A DNA stretch of 64,000 nucleotides from Flaccisagitta enflata (GCA_965153355.1 OZ231127.1:58280001-58344000); one strand, 5' to 3'. Shown: positions 21,240 through 60,789, numbered from the stretch's first letter. Numbers and translations: made by a program. Notes: a model not told the origin generated them from the letters alone.

Positions 21240-21860
21240 GGCCTTAGATTAGGCCTTTCAGACCCCCAATCAGGCCTATCAGATCCCAAATCAGGCCTTC
21301 CAACCCTCAATTTAAGCCTCTCAGAACCTAAATCAGGCCTTTCAAACACAAATCAAGTTTTCCAGGCCTCAAATTAGGCCTTTCAGAACCCCAATTAGGT
21401 AATTAGGCCTTGACATACCACAAATCAGGCCTTTTGGACCCCTATCAGGCCATCCAGACCTTAAATCAGACCTCTTGAACCTTGATTCAGGCTCTTCAGT
21501 ACCTAATTCAGTCCTCTCAGATCCAAATCACGCCTTTTCAAACCCAAAATTAGGCATACTAGACCTCAAAGTAGGCCTAACAGACCCAGATCAGGCCTTC
21601 CCAAGCCATAATAACGCCTCAAGCCCTGAATAAGATCCTAAATCAGGCCCTTAAGCCCCAAAACCAGCTTCTTGAACCTCTCTGACATCTTAGACCTCAA
21701 ATCAGGCTACTTGGACCCACAATCAGGTACTAAAGACCCTGCAATTTTCCAGCATGGAATCATTAGTAATCGGCCCCTCCGGGGCCGCTGCCCCACTCGT
21801 CATCTCATGTCAACATAAACTAACATTGGGGCATCGGGTACCGCTGACCATGTAACGCTT
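21240..21860. mobile_element. Foldback minisatellite element, one-armed
   Basis: About 22 diverged units (AAATCAGGCCTTTCAGACCC) at 21240-21740, then CGGCCCCTCCGGGGCCGCTG and the outer tail GCATCGGGTACCGCTGACCA. Confidence 0.75.
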
Positions 21861-21899
21861 TTGCGACTATTGGCTACTCGTTCTTTGTCTTTCACATCA

Positions 21900-22215
21900 T
21901 TATCTTTTTTCTTGTCTATCTCATCATCATCTTTTTGTTGTCTCTTTCATCATCATCATTGTCGTCGTCGTCGTCGTCGTCGTCGTCATCGTCGTCTTTG
22001 TCGTCGTCATCGCCGTCATCACGATTTAGTATTGTCATCGTTATCGTTGTCATCGTCATCGTTATCGTTGTCTTTATCATCGTGATCTTCTTCTTCTTCT
22101 TCTTCTTCTTCTTCTTCTTCTTCTTCTTCTTCTTCTTCTTCTTCTTCTTCTTCTTCTTCTTCTTCTTCTTTTTCTCTTTCTTCTCCTTCTCCTTCTTTTT
22201 CCTCTTCTTCTTTGT
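21900..22215. repeat. Pyrimidine-rich (TCG/TCA)n and (TTC)n tract
   Basis: TCGTCGTCGTCGTCGTCGTC at 21960-22010, then about 28 TTC units at 22087-22170. Confidence 0.93.
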
Positions 22216-22284
22216 TCTCTTCATACTCGGGAAATTGGGTCAGTAGAATCGCATCGGCTTGTTTGTTTTTTTCTTTATTTACAG

Positions 22285-23130
22285 AGGATCTGGAAAGGGA
22301 GTAACGGAATTTGTTAACACCAATACTAGCACCGCGCGGAATAATTTACATTTCTCTGGGGCAGCTGAAGCAATAGTCTTGAAAATTTGGGTTCCGACAT
22401 GAAATTCAATGCTGTTTCACATCATGTTAAAAAAATTTCACTGAAAGAAGAAGAAAACTATGATAGCCACTATGATACACAGCGTAACGCGATCGTAACA
22501 GGGTGTTAACAAATTCCGTCACCAGTTTATTTTTTTTTAATCTCTGGCTAGAATTGACATGAAGATCTGAAATTTGGCATGGAACCCGGTTCATGTCTGA
22601 ACTAAAGGGGGGTAAAACAATTTTTCTTTATTCGGCCCTCAAAGTATGATTAATTTGGTATAGCATACTGCTATGTGTGAAAACGGGCAAATCGTCTTTT
22701 CTGACTAATTTACTATGAGTGAAATTTTTCCATAGTAAACGACGGCCGATCATCACCAAATTTTCGGTGCTTTTTTAGGGATTGTAAATGTAAAAAATGA
22801 ACGAAGCAAGGGAAGGTCTGACGATTTTTTCATGTCTTTTAGAATGACGATATGAAGTGTGACACAAGTGTGACTGGAAAAACGGGCTATTTTGGCACTA
22901 ATTTGAGCCACCTAACCTACCAAAATCTTGAGTATGAAGGATGTATGCCGGGGACTTGGTCTCATGGGATGTCTAGGAACAGCTTTCATCATCGATGAAA
23001 TGATTGGTGGGAAGAAACTATGCTTCATCGCTAACCATATCATGGATTTCAGCTTGGCCTGTTTATTGTGGATCCTGCCTTTATAATGTGTTACAGTTTT
23101 TTCATGTATCTGAGCCATGATATGCACTTT
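22285..23130. repeat. Dispersed repeat H, copy 1
   Basis: It shares long stretches with 50150-50935: GTAACAGGGTGTTAACA, TAGAATTGACAT, CATACTGCTATGTGTG-like, and GGCCTGTTTATTGTGGAT-like. The left part (GGAATTTGTTAACA) recurs inverted inside as TGTTAACAAATTCCG, so the left 220 bp form a palindromic sub-unit. Its right end (GAGTGTGGTTGACTCAGCGT) also occurs, inverted, at about 9575. Confidence 0.7.
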
Positions 23131-23232
23131 GAGTGTGGTTGACTCAGCGTAATGTACAGTCTACAGAGCATTGGGTGCGGTTGAATGCCACACCCTGAAT
23201 CGAAAATTAACTATTAATAGTATATATCATTA

Positions 23233-23433
23233 ATCAGGGGTGTATATGATTGAGTGGCTTTTGATTTTGCTCCCCCCTAGTGTTAAAATGTGTTGTAGTA
23301 GTCAGAGACAACCATTTGGAACTACCAAAAGTGTCAAATCTTCAAAAATTTTCTTTTTTCTTCTTTTCTAGCTTTTGATTTTTCCCCCCTCTCCAAACCC
23401 TTTGATAATGCGCAACTTTATACACGCCTGTAT
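23233..23433. repeat. ATACACCCCTG repeat copy with both ends
   Basis: CAGGGGTGTATATGATTGAG at the left and TTTATACACGCCTG at the right are inverted ends. The interior has TTTTGATTTTTCCCCCC. Confidence 0.7.
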
Positions 23434-23664
23434 TATTTGCAATAAAAAGAATCTCATACCCCGTTCACAGCGACTCAGATTGATATTGCAGATTAAAGCT
23501 GCCCAAAAAGCCCGAACCTCCTCCCACACATAATCCCGATGAACCTTGTTAGATATTTTTTGTGTATGTGTGTGTGAGAGGAGAGGGGTGTGGATGGGGA
23601 TTGGACGCCCCTGCTCATCCGTCCATAACGATGTTGCGACCCCTTACTTACTTACACTTAATTA

Positions 23665-24019
23665 CTTCAATACTTTATTCAATCTTCACGACTGAAGTGG
23701 AAAGTGGTGTAAGGCAGCGATATAGTAAATAAGTTACTGGTGTTCTCTTGGGGCACCATCCAGATGTATGGCAAGTGAATTCGGGGACTTCAGCTGAAGT
23801 TCCTTTTATCAGGCATTTAGGCTTGAAAATCACATTTTCCCCCCCCCCAAAAAAAAACCTTCAAAAATGGAATGGAGGAAACACAGCATAATTTGTGAAG
23901 GAATCTAATGAATATCAAAAAAAGAAGAAAAGACGCACCTTAATCTTCAGATAAAAAAAAAAAAAAAAACAAATACAATTTTTTTCCGTTTTGGCATTTT
24001 TGAATATTTTCAAAAAAAA

Positions 24020-24055
<36 letters not shown>

Positions 24056-24730
24056 TAAAAAAAAAACCTTTCAATTTTGACCAATCCCAGATGTGTATCT
24101 CAAACTGTTTAGGAGCTAGAGCGTTTTAAAGAGAAGTTTTTTTTTAGCTGAAATACAAATTTTACGGAGAGATTGTAAAAATGAAAATGCATAGTCTTCA
24201 TTCAAACTAATGCCATTTCCAAACGAAAAAAGATTGAAATACTAGATTAAAACCAACGGAAGGTATTTTCCAAGGGCTTTCCGAAGGTCTAGAATATCAT
24301 TAGGTTTTCATCAAAAGTGCGTCTTTTTTATTGATACGCCTGGTACGTTGCAGTTTTCTCATAAGGATGCATAAAATGTCACTTAATCTGACTCTTTTGT
24401 AGCCTTATGCTACACTAGTGACATAGAATACGTTGCAAATTATGTAATGATGTTGATGTTGTGGTTGAAATTTTCTCTATAGACCAAACGCTAAATCCTG
24501 CCATACAACTCTACATGCTTTGAAAATCCTTGGAATTTCTTCAATCTTGGTTTGATATTTCCTTACTATCTTCATTCTCACTAGCCTCTAGTAGCTTCTG
24601 CCTTTGTTAGGGTCAATTCTGTTGCCTGCAAAGCCCTGATAAAGCAAAATTAACTCTTTTTGCAGTCAAAATCTGTGAATGTTTATGGTAGAAGAGGCAG
24701 AAAAATCAACCTGAAAAAGAAGCATTTTTT
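23665..24730. other. No feature recognised
   Basis: AT-rich, with long A runs at 23950-24065. No convincing coding frame, splice pattern or repeat partner seen. Confidence 0.5.
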
Positions 24731-24734
24731 CCAC

Positions 24735-24990
24735 CTCATTTTTGGGCCCTCTTAGGCCTTTGATCAGCCCTCCCAGGCCTCAAATTTGCCCTCTCAGACC
24801 TCAAATCAGCCCAAGTGTAGTCTTAGCCGGATTACCCATGACAAAATTGCCCTGTGTGGAATGATAAGTCATCAGCCACTCCGGGGCCGCTGCCCCATTC
24901 ACCATTTTCTTTCCAAACAATGATAAAATACAACGGGGCAACAGGAACTGCTGACTATATGAAGCTTAAGCGACCTGTTAAGGCTTGAAC
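24735..24990. mobile_element. Foldback minisatellite element, short
   Basis: CCTCAAATTTGCCCTCTCAG units, then GCCACTCCGGGGCCGCTGCC and tail AACGGGGCAACAGGAACTGC, AAGCGACCTGTTAAGG. Confidence 0.7.
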
Positions 24991-25472
24991 TTTGATCTTT
25001 CATAACTTTTATGACCGACATCAATCTAATTGGGAAAAATGCTTTGTCTTTCAAAACTCTTTGATTTGATCCTGAATTTGTGCATGATTCATCAAAAAAC
25101 ATTTGAGATGTAGCATAGAACACTACTGACCATCCGACCATCTCTTGTAAACATTGATTTGTTTCCAGTGCAATGAAAACGACATCTGATGAGGTGATAC
25201 TTCTACATTCAACAAATTTAATTGTGGCATTCAGGCGATTTTAAAAGATAGGTTACAGTGAACCAGCCACATATCTGAGCTACTCTCACTAGCGGATTAG
25301 TTTCTCGGGCAGATTTGGTTAGAATTTAGAAATATAAGAATGGATTGAGCTCTATAGAGTCAAGCTTTTCCAACTGGAAGAATGCAGACCACCCTTACAT
25401 TCTTTTGTTTGTAGGGATTTTGTAAATCTTCCTGCACTTGATTATGGCAGACCACCCACTCTAACATTTTTT

Positions 25473-25583
25473 AGGTGCGACAAAGCACCTCTATAACTGG
25501 CTTTGTCCGTCGGTCTGTTGGTTGGTCGGTCGGGTAACGCATTCGTTCGACAATCCAGAGGTCGCACCTTATTGGCCTTCTTG
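25473..25583 (-). mobile_element. Short stem-loop element, GTCGCACCT subfamily
   Basis: On -: GGCC-AATA then word AGGTGCGAC, (GACC)n, and hairpin AGGTGC-TTT-GTCGCACCT followed by AAAAAA. Word and right arm are exact complements. It is only about 110 bp long. Confidence 0.7.
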
Positions 25584-25714
25584 GACCGAAAGTGTTGACC
25601 GAAAAGGAAATTCAATCTTTTGACTTTAAAGAAAAACACTGATCTTTAGCTCATCACTTTTCTAACAGGATTATTGGACCATGGCAATGTAAGAAATTGA
25701 TTGTCAATTTCCTT

Positions 25715-26258
25715 TATGGACAGCGGCCCCGAAGGGATTGATGACCCATGCTTTCAAACTTGTGGGGAATTTTCTCCTCCTTCTTCTCCTCTGTCTGCCC
25801 CCCCCCCTCGACTCAAATCTCAGTCTTGAGGCCCACATCCCAGTCAAGAGGCCAAATGTCAGTCTCAAGGCCCAATCCCAGCCTTTAGGCTCAAATCCGA
25901 CCCTTGAGGCTCAAATCCCAGCCTTGAGGCTCAAATCCCACCTCTGAGGCCAAAATCCCATCCTCAAGGCCCAAATCCCAGCCTCAAGGCCCAAATCTCA
26001 CCCTTAAGACCCAATTCTCACCCTCAATGCTTAAATCCCTGACTAGAGGCCCAAATCTCAGTTTTGAGGCCCAGCTTTTAGCCTCAAGGTTTAAATCCCA
26101 GACCTCAAGGAGGAGGAGAAGGAGGAGGAGAAAATTCCCCATATGTGTGAAGGTATAGGTCATTGACCCTTTCAGGGCTGTGCCCTGCTCCCCTTTCACC
26201 TTCCACCTACTTAAGGCAGGGCACGGGTACCGCTGACCATCTAATGCTTTGGCGACTA
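25715..26258. mobile_element. Foldback minisatellite element (CCCATGACC type), complete
   Basis: GACAGCGGCCCCGAAGGG, GATGACCCATGCTTTC, GGGGAATTTTCTCCTCC; about 15 units (CAAATCCCAGCCTTGAGGCT); then AGGAGAAAATTCCCCATATG and GGTCATTGACCCTTTCAGGG. Outer tail CGGGTACCGCTGACCATC. Confidence 0.8.
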
Positions 26259-26274
26259 TTAACCCCTTAGTGTG

Positions 26275-26400
26275 AAATTTATACACTTTTTCCTTTGTTT
26301 TGCGGTCTTTGGCCTCACTACTTCTGCCCGAATGCTTAAGTGACCACAAATACGACCCCTGCCCACCCACTGACTGGGGAAGCCATGTGCCTGGTCATGG
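26275..26400 (-). mobile_element. Partial stem-loop element
   Basis: It holds the middle block (GCGGTCTTTGGCCTCACTAC, CCTGCCCACCCACTGACTGG) without a hairpin or clear ends. Confidence 0.5.
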
Positions 26401-26429
26401 TAATGCAACAGAGTACTGTTAAACCCCGC

Positions 26430-27560
26430 CAAAAGGATGTAGACGGACAAACAAATTTCATCCATTACAGACAGATTTTTTGTCATTGCCAATGTAGAAA
26501 CTTAAAAAAATGACTCGGTTTTTTTTTGTTAGAGGCGGATTTCCATTACTCTCGGATCCGTCATAGCGGGATTTAACTCTACCAATTTTATCGCGAACCG
26601 GGCATTTCCTTTGAATTTGGGGGCAAGATAGAACGAGTGAATAAAATTTTTTACGAACTTTTTTTTATGAGAAGGGGATTATATTAAACATGATTTACAT
26701 TTTTCTTGACTTGTTGTTGTCATGAAAGATTCGAATGACAATGGAAACCGGTGGTTGTCGCCAAACATGTAAATTGCAGGTGCTTTGTCACTGGGTATAC
26801 TTGCAAATAAAACCTTAAAAGAATTAAAAAGAATGCATAAAAAATGTATACTATTAGGTAGAATTAATTCTTTAAAAAGTAAAACCTTTGCAGGGGAAAA
26901 TGGCATGAGATGTATAACATGAGGCAAAAATAGTAATACACAAAATCTACATAGGTATAAAAGTTAAAAAAAAAAGAAAAAAGTGATATGGCTGTGCAAG
27001 AGCAGTTACGGTAAAGCATCACTATTTCAAAAAATTTCTTGTCGCCTAAAATTTTGTGTTTTGGATATTCTTTCAGACCTTCACAACATTTTATAAAGTC
27101 ACTAGCAAGCAACTAAATGTAGAAATGGAAGAAAAGAGGAAAGAAAAGATATACTTTTTTGTTAATATGTATATAGACAAGCATTATGGGACATAACTTC
27201 CAAAATTGGTGACCTCTGAAAACTTCTTTGAATTTCCGATCCAATGGCGCAATTTGCATTGTTCTAAGTTTATTTGTTTGGAAATGTCAAGCAAAACAAA
27301 GTTGCTGCTTCAAGTAGAAAATGGCAAAACAACAGCATTTTAGAATTATGGTAATTGTGGTATACACCAGTTGATGGAGAGTGGTGCTCTAGCAAACCGC
27401 GCCATTACAACAAAGCATTCCCCTTAGTGTCAAGCTTTTTCCAGGTTGTCCTGAGAAATAGTTAAGACCTTAAACTGATTGAATTATTGAAAAGTAAAAA
27501 AGAAACGCTGTAGAATTGAAAACGCGCCATGTTGAAGGCCGAGCTTAAAAAACACAAGGC
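26430..27560. other. No feature recognised
   Basis: AT-rich sequence with frames below 85 codons and no recognisable motif. It lies upstream of the candidate MACPF promoter. Confidence 0.45.
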
Positions 27561-27599
27561 CAACACCTATAAGTTGCATGCAGGACGTATATAGTTTCA

Positions 27600-27910
27600 T
27601 TGTCCTGACTCCACCAGTTTCTATTAAAGCCTTGAAACCCACCAGTTTCAATTCAAACCTTGAAACCCCCTCAGTTTCAATTCAAGTCTTGAGACCCACC
27701 AGTTTCAATTAAAGTCTTTGAACCTACCATTATGAATTTAAGCCATGGAACCCACCAAATTCAATTCAAGCCTTTCAATGCCTTCAGTTTCAATAAATCT
27801 TGAAACCCACAAGTTTCAATGTAAGCGTAGAAACACACCAGTTTCGATTCAAGCCTTGAAACCTACTATTTTCAATTAAAGCCTTGGAACCCACCAGTTT
27901 CAATTCAAGT
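27600..27910. repeat. About 30-bp minisatellite (CCTTGAAACCCACCAGTTTC)
   Basis: About ten units with diverged spacing, e.g. CCACCAGTTTCAATTCAAGC. No coding frame. Confidence 0.85.
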
Positions 27911-27989
27911 GAAACATTTGCAGTTCTCATTTTGGTTTTACTAATTACACTGACAGTGACATAAATGATGTGAATAAATAAGATGACAT

Positions 27990-28135
27990 ATATAATAGAT
28001 GAATGTGAATGACTAAAGACGCTATTATATGACTTAATTTCACTTAAAATGACTTAAGATGACCTTAAACGACTAAGAATGACTTAAGATGACTAAACTG
28101 ACTTAGAATGACTTAAAATGATAGCAAAAACCGCC
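27990..28135. repeat. GACTTAAGAT-type short tandem repeat
   Basis: AATGACTTAAGATGACTAAA and variants; diverged 10-11 bp units. The complement is the AAGTCATTTT core seen inside two stem-loop elements. Confidence 0.75.
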
Positions 28136-28462
28136 CCTTAACGCAAAAAAAAAAAAAAAAAGAAAAAAAAGAAAGAAAAAAAGAAATGTCACTGACAAAA
28201 AGTTCGACCAAAGATAGATAGATAGATAGATAAACAGACATAGCAAGTTATATGGCCATTTGCATATATATTTAAAAAGAAAGAAGAAACACTGTGTGCA
28301 CTTAGGGTGAATTGCTTAAAGCAATTCTTGATGACATAAGTTACATTATTCTAATCCTTGAAGAGAAAATCTGATTATCCGATTATGTTTTTTTTTCTCT
28401 CAGGCTGCTTAAACGAGTTCAAAGACTACCCAACTAAGACAAGACTAAGACTAAGACTAAGA

Positions 28463-28470
28463 TATAAAAG
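28463..28470 (+). promoter_or_regulatory. Candidate TATA box of the MACPF gene
   Basis: TATAAAAG lies 43 bp upstream of a strong splice donor (GTGAGT at 28513). Transcription starting about 30 bp downstream would give a short untranslated exon that splices to the acceptor before 30091. It is placed only by spacing, and no CAGE or RNA evidence is available. Confidence 0.4.
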
Positions 28471-28493
28471 CATTCAGTTTTTGAGTGAAATAT

Positions 28494-28512
28494 TCATGGC
28501 TTCTGCCTCCAG
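28494..28512 (+). other. Candidate 5' untranslated exon 1 (start approximate)
   Basis: The segment ends CTCCAG followed by GTGAGT, a consensus donor. If transcription starts just after the TATA-like box, this is a leader exon of about 20 nt. An alternative is an internal exon 28404-28512, since CTCTCAG at 28397-28403 is also a good acceptor. That longer exon would carry an upstream ATG at 28494 whose frame runs through exon 2 and stops in exon 3, so the short leader is preferred. Confidence 0.35.
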
Positions 28513-28799
28513 GTGAGTATGATATGCATATCATATCAAACATATTAGATATTTGTCGCCTGTGCACAGAAAAAGGTTAAATGTTTGCTTTGCAGTACCC
28601 CTTAAACTTTGTGTCCAGACAAAGTGAGATGGAACATTGCGGTTGGTGCCTTTTTCAAGAGGCTTTGTAGATCTTCACAAGAATGACTTTTGGTTAAGAA
28701 TACAGTAGAGAGATCAATTATGAAGATACGTTTTTATGTTTTTATGTTTTTGTGTAATTCTGCCGTTTTTATGTTTTTGTGTAATTAAGTCGCGTGGCC

Positions 28800-28952
28800 A
28801 GGGGCAGTGATAGACGGTTGGTAACATTTCACTTTTTTTCCTTTTTCAATTTTTTTTGCGGTTTTGGCCTCACTGCTCCTGTCCAAATGCTCTAATGATC
28901 TCAAATACGGCCACTGCCCACCCGCACGCAACTTGGGTAGCCGTGTATCCGG
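28800..28952 (-). mobile_element. Partial stem-loop element
   Basis: Middle and start block present (GGTTTTGGCCTCACTGCTCC, CCCGCACGCAACTTGGGTAG, CCGTGTATCCGG). The hairpin side is missing. Confidence 0.6.
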
Positions 28953-28979
28953 TAAGCAAAAAAACTATTTTGTATTTTT

Positions 28980-29303
28980 AGTTGCGTGCACGCGACTCTA
29001 AAACCCGCTTTGCCCGTCCGTCCGTCCATCCGTCGGTCCGTTGGTCAAACATTGCTTTTTTATTACTTTAAGTCATTCTTAGTCACTTTAAGTCATTCTA
29101 AGTCCTTTACAGTCAATCTAAGTCATTATAAGTCATATTATGTTATCTTAAGTTAACTACCATAATTAAGTCACTATTGTCAATTTAGTCATTTTATTCA
29201 TTCGTTTTAAGTCTTTTTAAGTCACTTAAAGTCATTTTAAGTTATTTAAAGTCAATTAGAGATATCATAAGTTATTTACCTCCCGCACGCGACTGATAGG
29301 TTG
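28980..29303 (-). mobile_element. Stem-loop element with AAGTCATT tandem core
   Basis: Hairpin side AGTTGCGTGCACGCGACTC, CCCGCTTTGCCCGTCCGTCC, then about 220 bp of degenerate AAGTCATTTT repeats, then CCCGCACGCGACTGATAGG. The same repeat lies in the copy at 53822. Confidence 0.6.
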
Positions 29304-29400
29304 CTAAACAAGGCCGTATACACAGCTACCCAAATCGCATAAGGGTGGGCTTACTTACGTTTGCCCGACGATCTGTTCCATCAGTCTGTCGGTCCATTTG
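29304..29400 (+). mobile_element. 5' fragment of a stem-loop element
   Basis: AACAAGGCCGTATACACAGC and AAGGGTGGGCTTAC, then lost into (GTCC)n-like sequence. It abuts the oppositely oriented copy before it. Confidence 0.5.
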
Positions 29401-29821
29401 TCTATTTGGTCATTAGTCCATCGTTTTGTCCGACCCTTGTTCTCTTTGTCATGGATAAAACTAGCCATCCAAGGATCACTCATGGACAGGTCAGCGGAGT
29501 GATCAATTGAAGAAGTGGAGTAAGAGCGAGGCCGCGGGTGATATTGGGCCTGAGAGGGCTGATTTGGGGCCCAAAAAGGCTGAGAGAATGAGAGGGCTGA
29601 ATCAGGTCAGGTAGGGGCATTTCAAGTATCGCACGCAACTTAATGGTGTTGACCTTGTTTTTTTTTATTTCGAGATGTCTAGTTTCACTGTTCGGGGGAG
29701 ATGGTGCTAAATGCCCCTTACTCTTGAGGTGTGTTTACTCGGCAAACAAAAAGACATTTCTCTTACTCCGTAGAGTTGGAATTTGACGGAGAGAGTTGCT
29801 AAGAAATTATAAAACTTTAAA

Positions 29822-29955
29822 CAAGGCCGTACACACTCTCCTTAGTCGCGGACGCGTGGGCAGGGGCAGTATAGCTCACATTTTGAAAAAAAAAGTATCC
29901 GACCGACGGACCGGATGGATGGACGGACCGACACGGCAAGTTGTAGAGTCGTTCT
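29822..29955 (+). mobile_element. Stem-loop element with decayed hairpin
   Basis: CAAGGCCGTACACACTC, AGTCGCGGAC, GTGGGCAGGGGCAG, GACCGACGGACCGG, ACACGGCAAGTTGTAGAGTC. It lies about 135 bp upstream of the signal-peptide exon acceptor. Confidence 0.65.
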
Positions 29956-30110
29956 TATAAAATGAATGGGTGAACCGCGGAGCAATCTGGCCTTGCTCAT
30001 TATCATCCAGATTTACTTTCTGCATTTGCTTTTAGATTTGCTCGTCGGGGTCCTCACCAAGGATTAGGAAGTGTGATTCTTGCTTTACAGGCTGAGGCAA
30101 ATTTCAAACC

Positions 30111-58383
<28,273 letters not shown>

Positions 58384-58394
58384 GTAAATTAGGC

Positions 58395-58670
58395 CTGTAT
58401 ATTATTGAGTTCCCCCCTACCCCCGGCGATTGGGAAAAAATCAAACAGTTTAGAGATGGGGAAGGAAAAGGAGAAAAAATAAAGAAAATTTGTAGAAAAT
58501 ATAACTTTTGGCAGTACCAAAACATGAGACCTGATTAGTATAACACAATTTAACACTATTTCTACTTAGAATATACTGTTTTATTGCTTTATGGGGGAAA
58601 GATCATAGATTTTGTAATGCGACGTGACATGGGGGGGAATCAAAAGTGACTCAATTTTATACACCCCTGG
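58395..58670. repeat. ATACACCCCTG repeat copy in the 3' flank of the MACPF gene
   Basis: It starts 12 bp after the stop codon: CCTGTATATTATTGAG at the left, TCAATTTTATACACCCCTGG at the right. It supplies one of the two candidate polyadenylation signals, so the annotated 3'UTR would be largely repeat-derived. Confidence 0.7.
58478..58483 (+). promoter_or_regulatory. Candidate polyadenylation signal
   Basis: AATAAA lies 95 bp after the stop codon, inside a dispersed repeat (58395-58670). A second AATAAA stands at 58671-58676, just past the repeat. Which one is used cannot be told from sequence. Confidence 0.35.
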
Positions 58671-59224
58671 AATAAACGCTTAACAATGACATTTCAGTGT
58701 GTAACAGTACAAAAGAAAAAATCCGTTACATTAATGGTCCAAAATCCAGCATCTTATAGCAATTGATAAATCAAATTTTAGAATTGTTGCCAAGCCCGGT
58801 CCTTCTTCAAATCCCTTTTACTAGCCTCAGTGCAAAATTTTAATGCATCCTATTTCAACTGATTCTGTTTAAGACAGCACTTCTAGATATTCAGTGGACA
58901 ATAAACAATTATCTGCCGGGGTTACAACACTGTTGCACGAGTCGAAAAGTGGAAAAATGGGCGTTTTTGAATAATTTTTGCATACACAAAGAACTAAAGC
59001 CAATTCTTTTTCTCAACATCTACTAGTAAGACAAATACTACCCTTACCATGATTTTCTGGTTCAATCTAAAAAGATTCAATAACAGTCGTCATGTCTACA
59101 GATCCTGTATCACTTGTATCCTGTGTCAAATGATTTAATTAATTCGATTCTCAATTGAATTTTTGTTCCCCTGAAGAAAGTCTTCCCATTCAATGCATAG
59201 TAATCATCAGTTGAATCGGGTCTT

Positions 59225-59335
59225 TTAATCGAAATGTGTTGTGTGCGGGAGGGGGGTATTGGGGGGTGGATGAGGTTTGGAAGCCTCTGCCCACCGGTTC
59301 GCAGCGATTTTGTGACCCAGCATCACTTGTTTCAT
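59225..59335. repeat. Short dispersed repeat M, inverted copy
   Basis: GGGGGTGGATGAGGTTTGGA, CTGCCCACCGGTTCGCAGCG, TTTTGTGACCCAGCATCACT. Matches the copies at 13555 and 23600 in the other or the same sense. Confidence 0.55.
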
Positions 59336-59659
59336 TTAGAAATGACATAAGTGTAAGTAAAAACATTGCCCATTTCAGTTTTACAATCCTTATGAAAAAA
59401 TGCATTTTAGCAAAATAGTGTTTCTCTTTGCAGGGCTCTAGCTTCTAAACGTTTGAGATACAGACCTGGAATTGATCTAGATTGAAAGTTTATTGAAAAT
59501 CTTTCCATAGGTATAGATAAAAAAACTAAGAATTTTTTTTATATTTTATCATCATTTATCATGTTTGATAATAAATATTGAAGAATGAACCGACTCCATT
59601 GGTATCATGATCCAAGAAAAATCTACTCAAAACAAAAACGGCTGATATTGACAATCGTA

Positions 59660-60700
59660 CCCATACAAATCTAATCGGGAAAAAGTCGAAGTCAGTCTTC
59701 CACTTTTTGACATATTAGAGAGAAACTTGGTTTTCAATTTTTAGTCGCGTGCTACGCGACTCTACACCCCGCTTCGTCGGTCCGTCGGTCCGTCTGTCCG
59801 TCGGTCCGTCCGTCCGTCCGTCACACTTTACTTTTTTTGGGTATTTGCGGAATTTGGCCTCACAGTTCCCACCCAAATGATGGAGTGACCGCAAATGGGG
59901 CCCCTGCCCACCCGCACGCGACTAGGGTAGCCGTGTATCCGGCCTTGTTTTTTTAGAAGTGGAGGATCTCGATCAAGCAAATGGTCCTGCAAAGACAAAA
60001 TTGATAGAGTAAGTAAATTCTATAATTTTTTTTCATTTGGCACTGACCAGAATGCCCTACAACAAATATATTTCCAGTTATGATTCTTTAAAGAATTCTT
60101 TAAAAAATTCTGTAAAAAAATCTTTGAAAAATTCTTTAAAGGATTTTAAAAAAAAACCACACCTTTATGAGCAAAGCTGCTCATTTGTTAGGGTGTTTAT
60201 GAGTATTCCAGCTCATTCAGCTCATTCAGCTCAGTCTTTATTCTGATATTAAATGAGATTTATAAATGTTTTGATACTTGTCTGAGCATGCAAATACAAG
60301 AAAGCATGTCAGTAAGCGAAGCTGCTAATCTGTGAAGGTGTTTTTGAGTATTGTAGCCCATTTAGTTCATTTGGCTTAGTCTTTTTTTCTGAATTTTAAT
60401 CAGATGAATAAATAAATGTTTTAAGATGTGTCTTAGCATATAAAGACAAGAAAGCATGTCAGAAGAATAGTGAATCATCTGGGTGAGTGACTTTAAGTAT
60501 TTTAGCTCATCTAGTTCATTTGGCTCAGTTCTATTTTTCTCTTTTCAGTGCATTCAATACATACAATTGCTCTTGATTTGATTTAACAAATAAACAAATT
60601 TGCAGTAACTGTACACAAAAGCTTGGCAAAAAGTAACTAATGCTCACGACTTTTTTCCTCACGGCGATATCCGCCATTACTGGTATTATCTGTCTTTGGA
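59660..60700. repeat. Dispersed repeat F, copy 3 (inverted), split by a stem-loop element
   Basis: It is the reverse complement of copies 1 and 2, with the AGTCGAAGTCAGTCTTC end at 59686 and CTCACGGCGATATCCGCC near 60660. A complete 205-bp stem-loop element interrupts it at 59743-59947. Confidence 0.75.
59743..59947 (-). mobile_element. Stem-loop element, complete reference copy (205 bp)
   Basis: Read on the - strand: CAAGGCCGGATACACGG start, then the word AGTCGCGTGC about 30 nt in, a conserved block (GGGTGGGCAGGGGC, later CATTTGGGTGGGAA), (GGAC)n, CGAAGCGGGGTGTAG, then the hairpin AGTCGCGT-AGC-ACGCGACT followed by TAAAAA. Its edges are fixed by comparison with empty sites in two sister repeats. 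It has no coding capacity. The plan (5' subterminal word, microsatellite, 3' stem-loop) recalls non-autonomous Helentrons. Confidence 0.8.
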
Positions 60701-60789
60701 TGGCTAAAGTGGATTGAGGACTCTCTGAGCAAACCGTTTCTGAAAATCTAACAATGGCAAAGGAAAAAAAGACAGTAATTTCAATAAAC

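Noticed and set aside
28404-28512. Longer internal exon with an upstream ATG at 28494
   Set aside because: The reading frame from that ATG runs through the signal-peptide exon out of frame and meets a stop in exon 3. The acceptor may be fortuitous, so a short leader exon was preferred.
59743-59947. The stem-loop element as a tRNA-derived SINE
   Set aside because: No convincing A and B boxes of a polymerase III promoter are seen, copies lack a poly(A) tail with target duplication, and the ends are fixed on both sides with a terminal hairpin.
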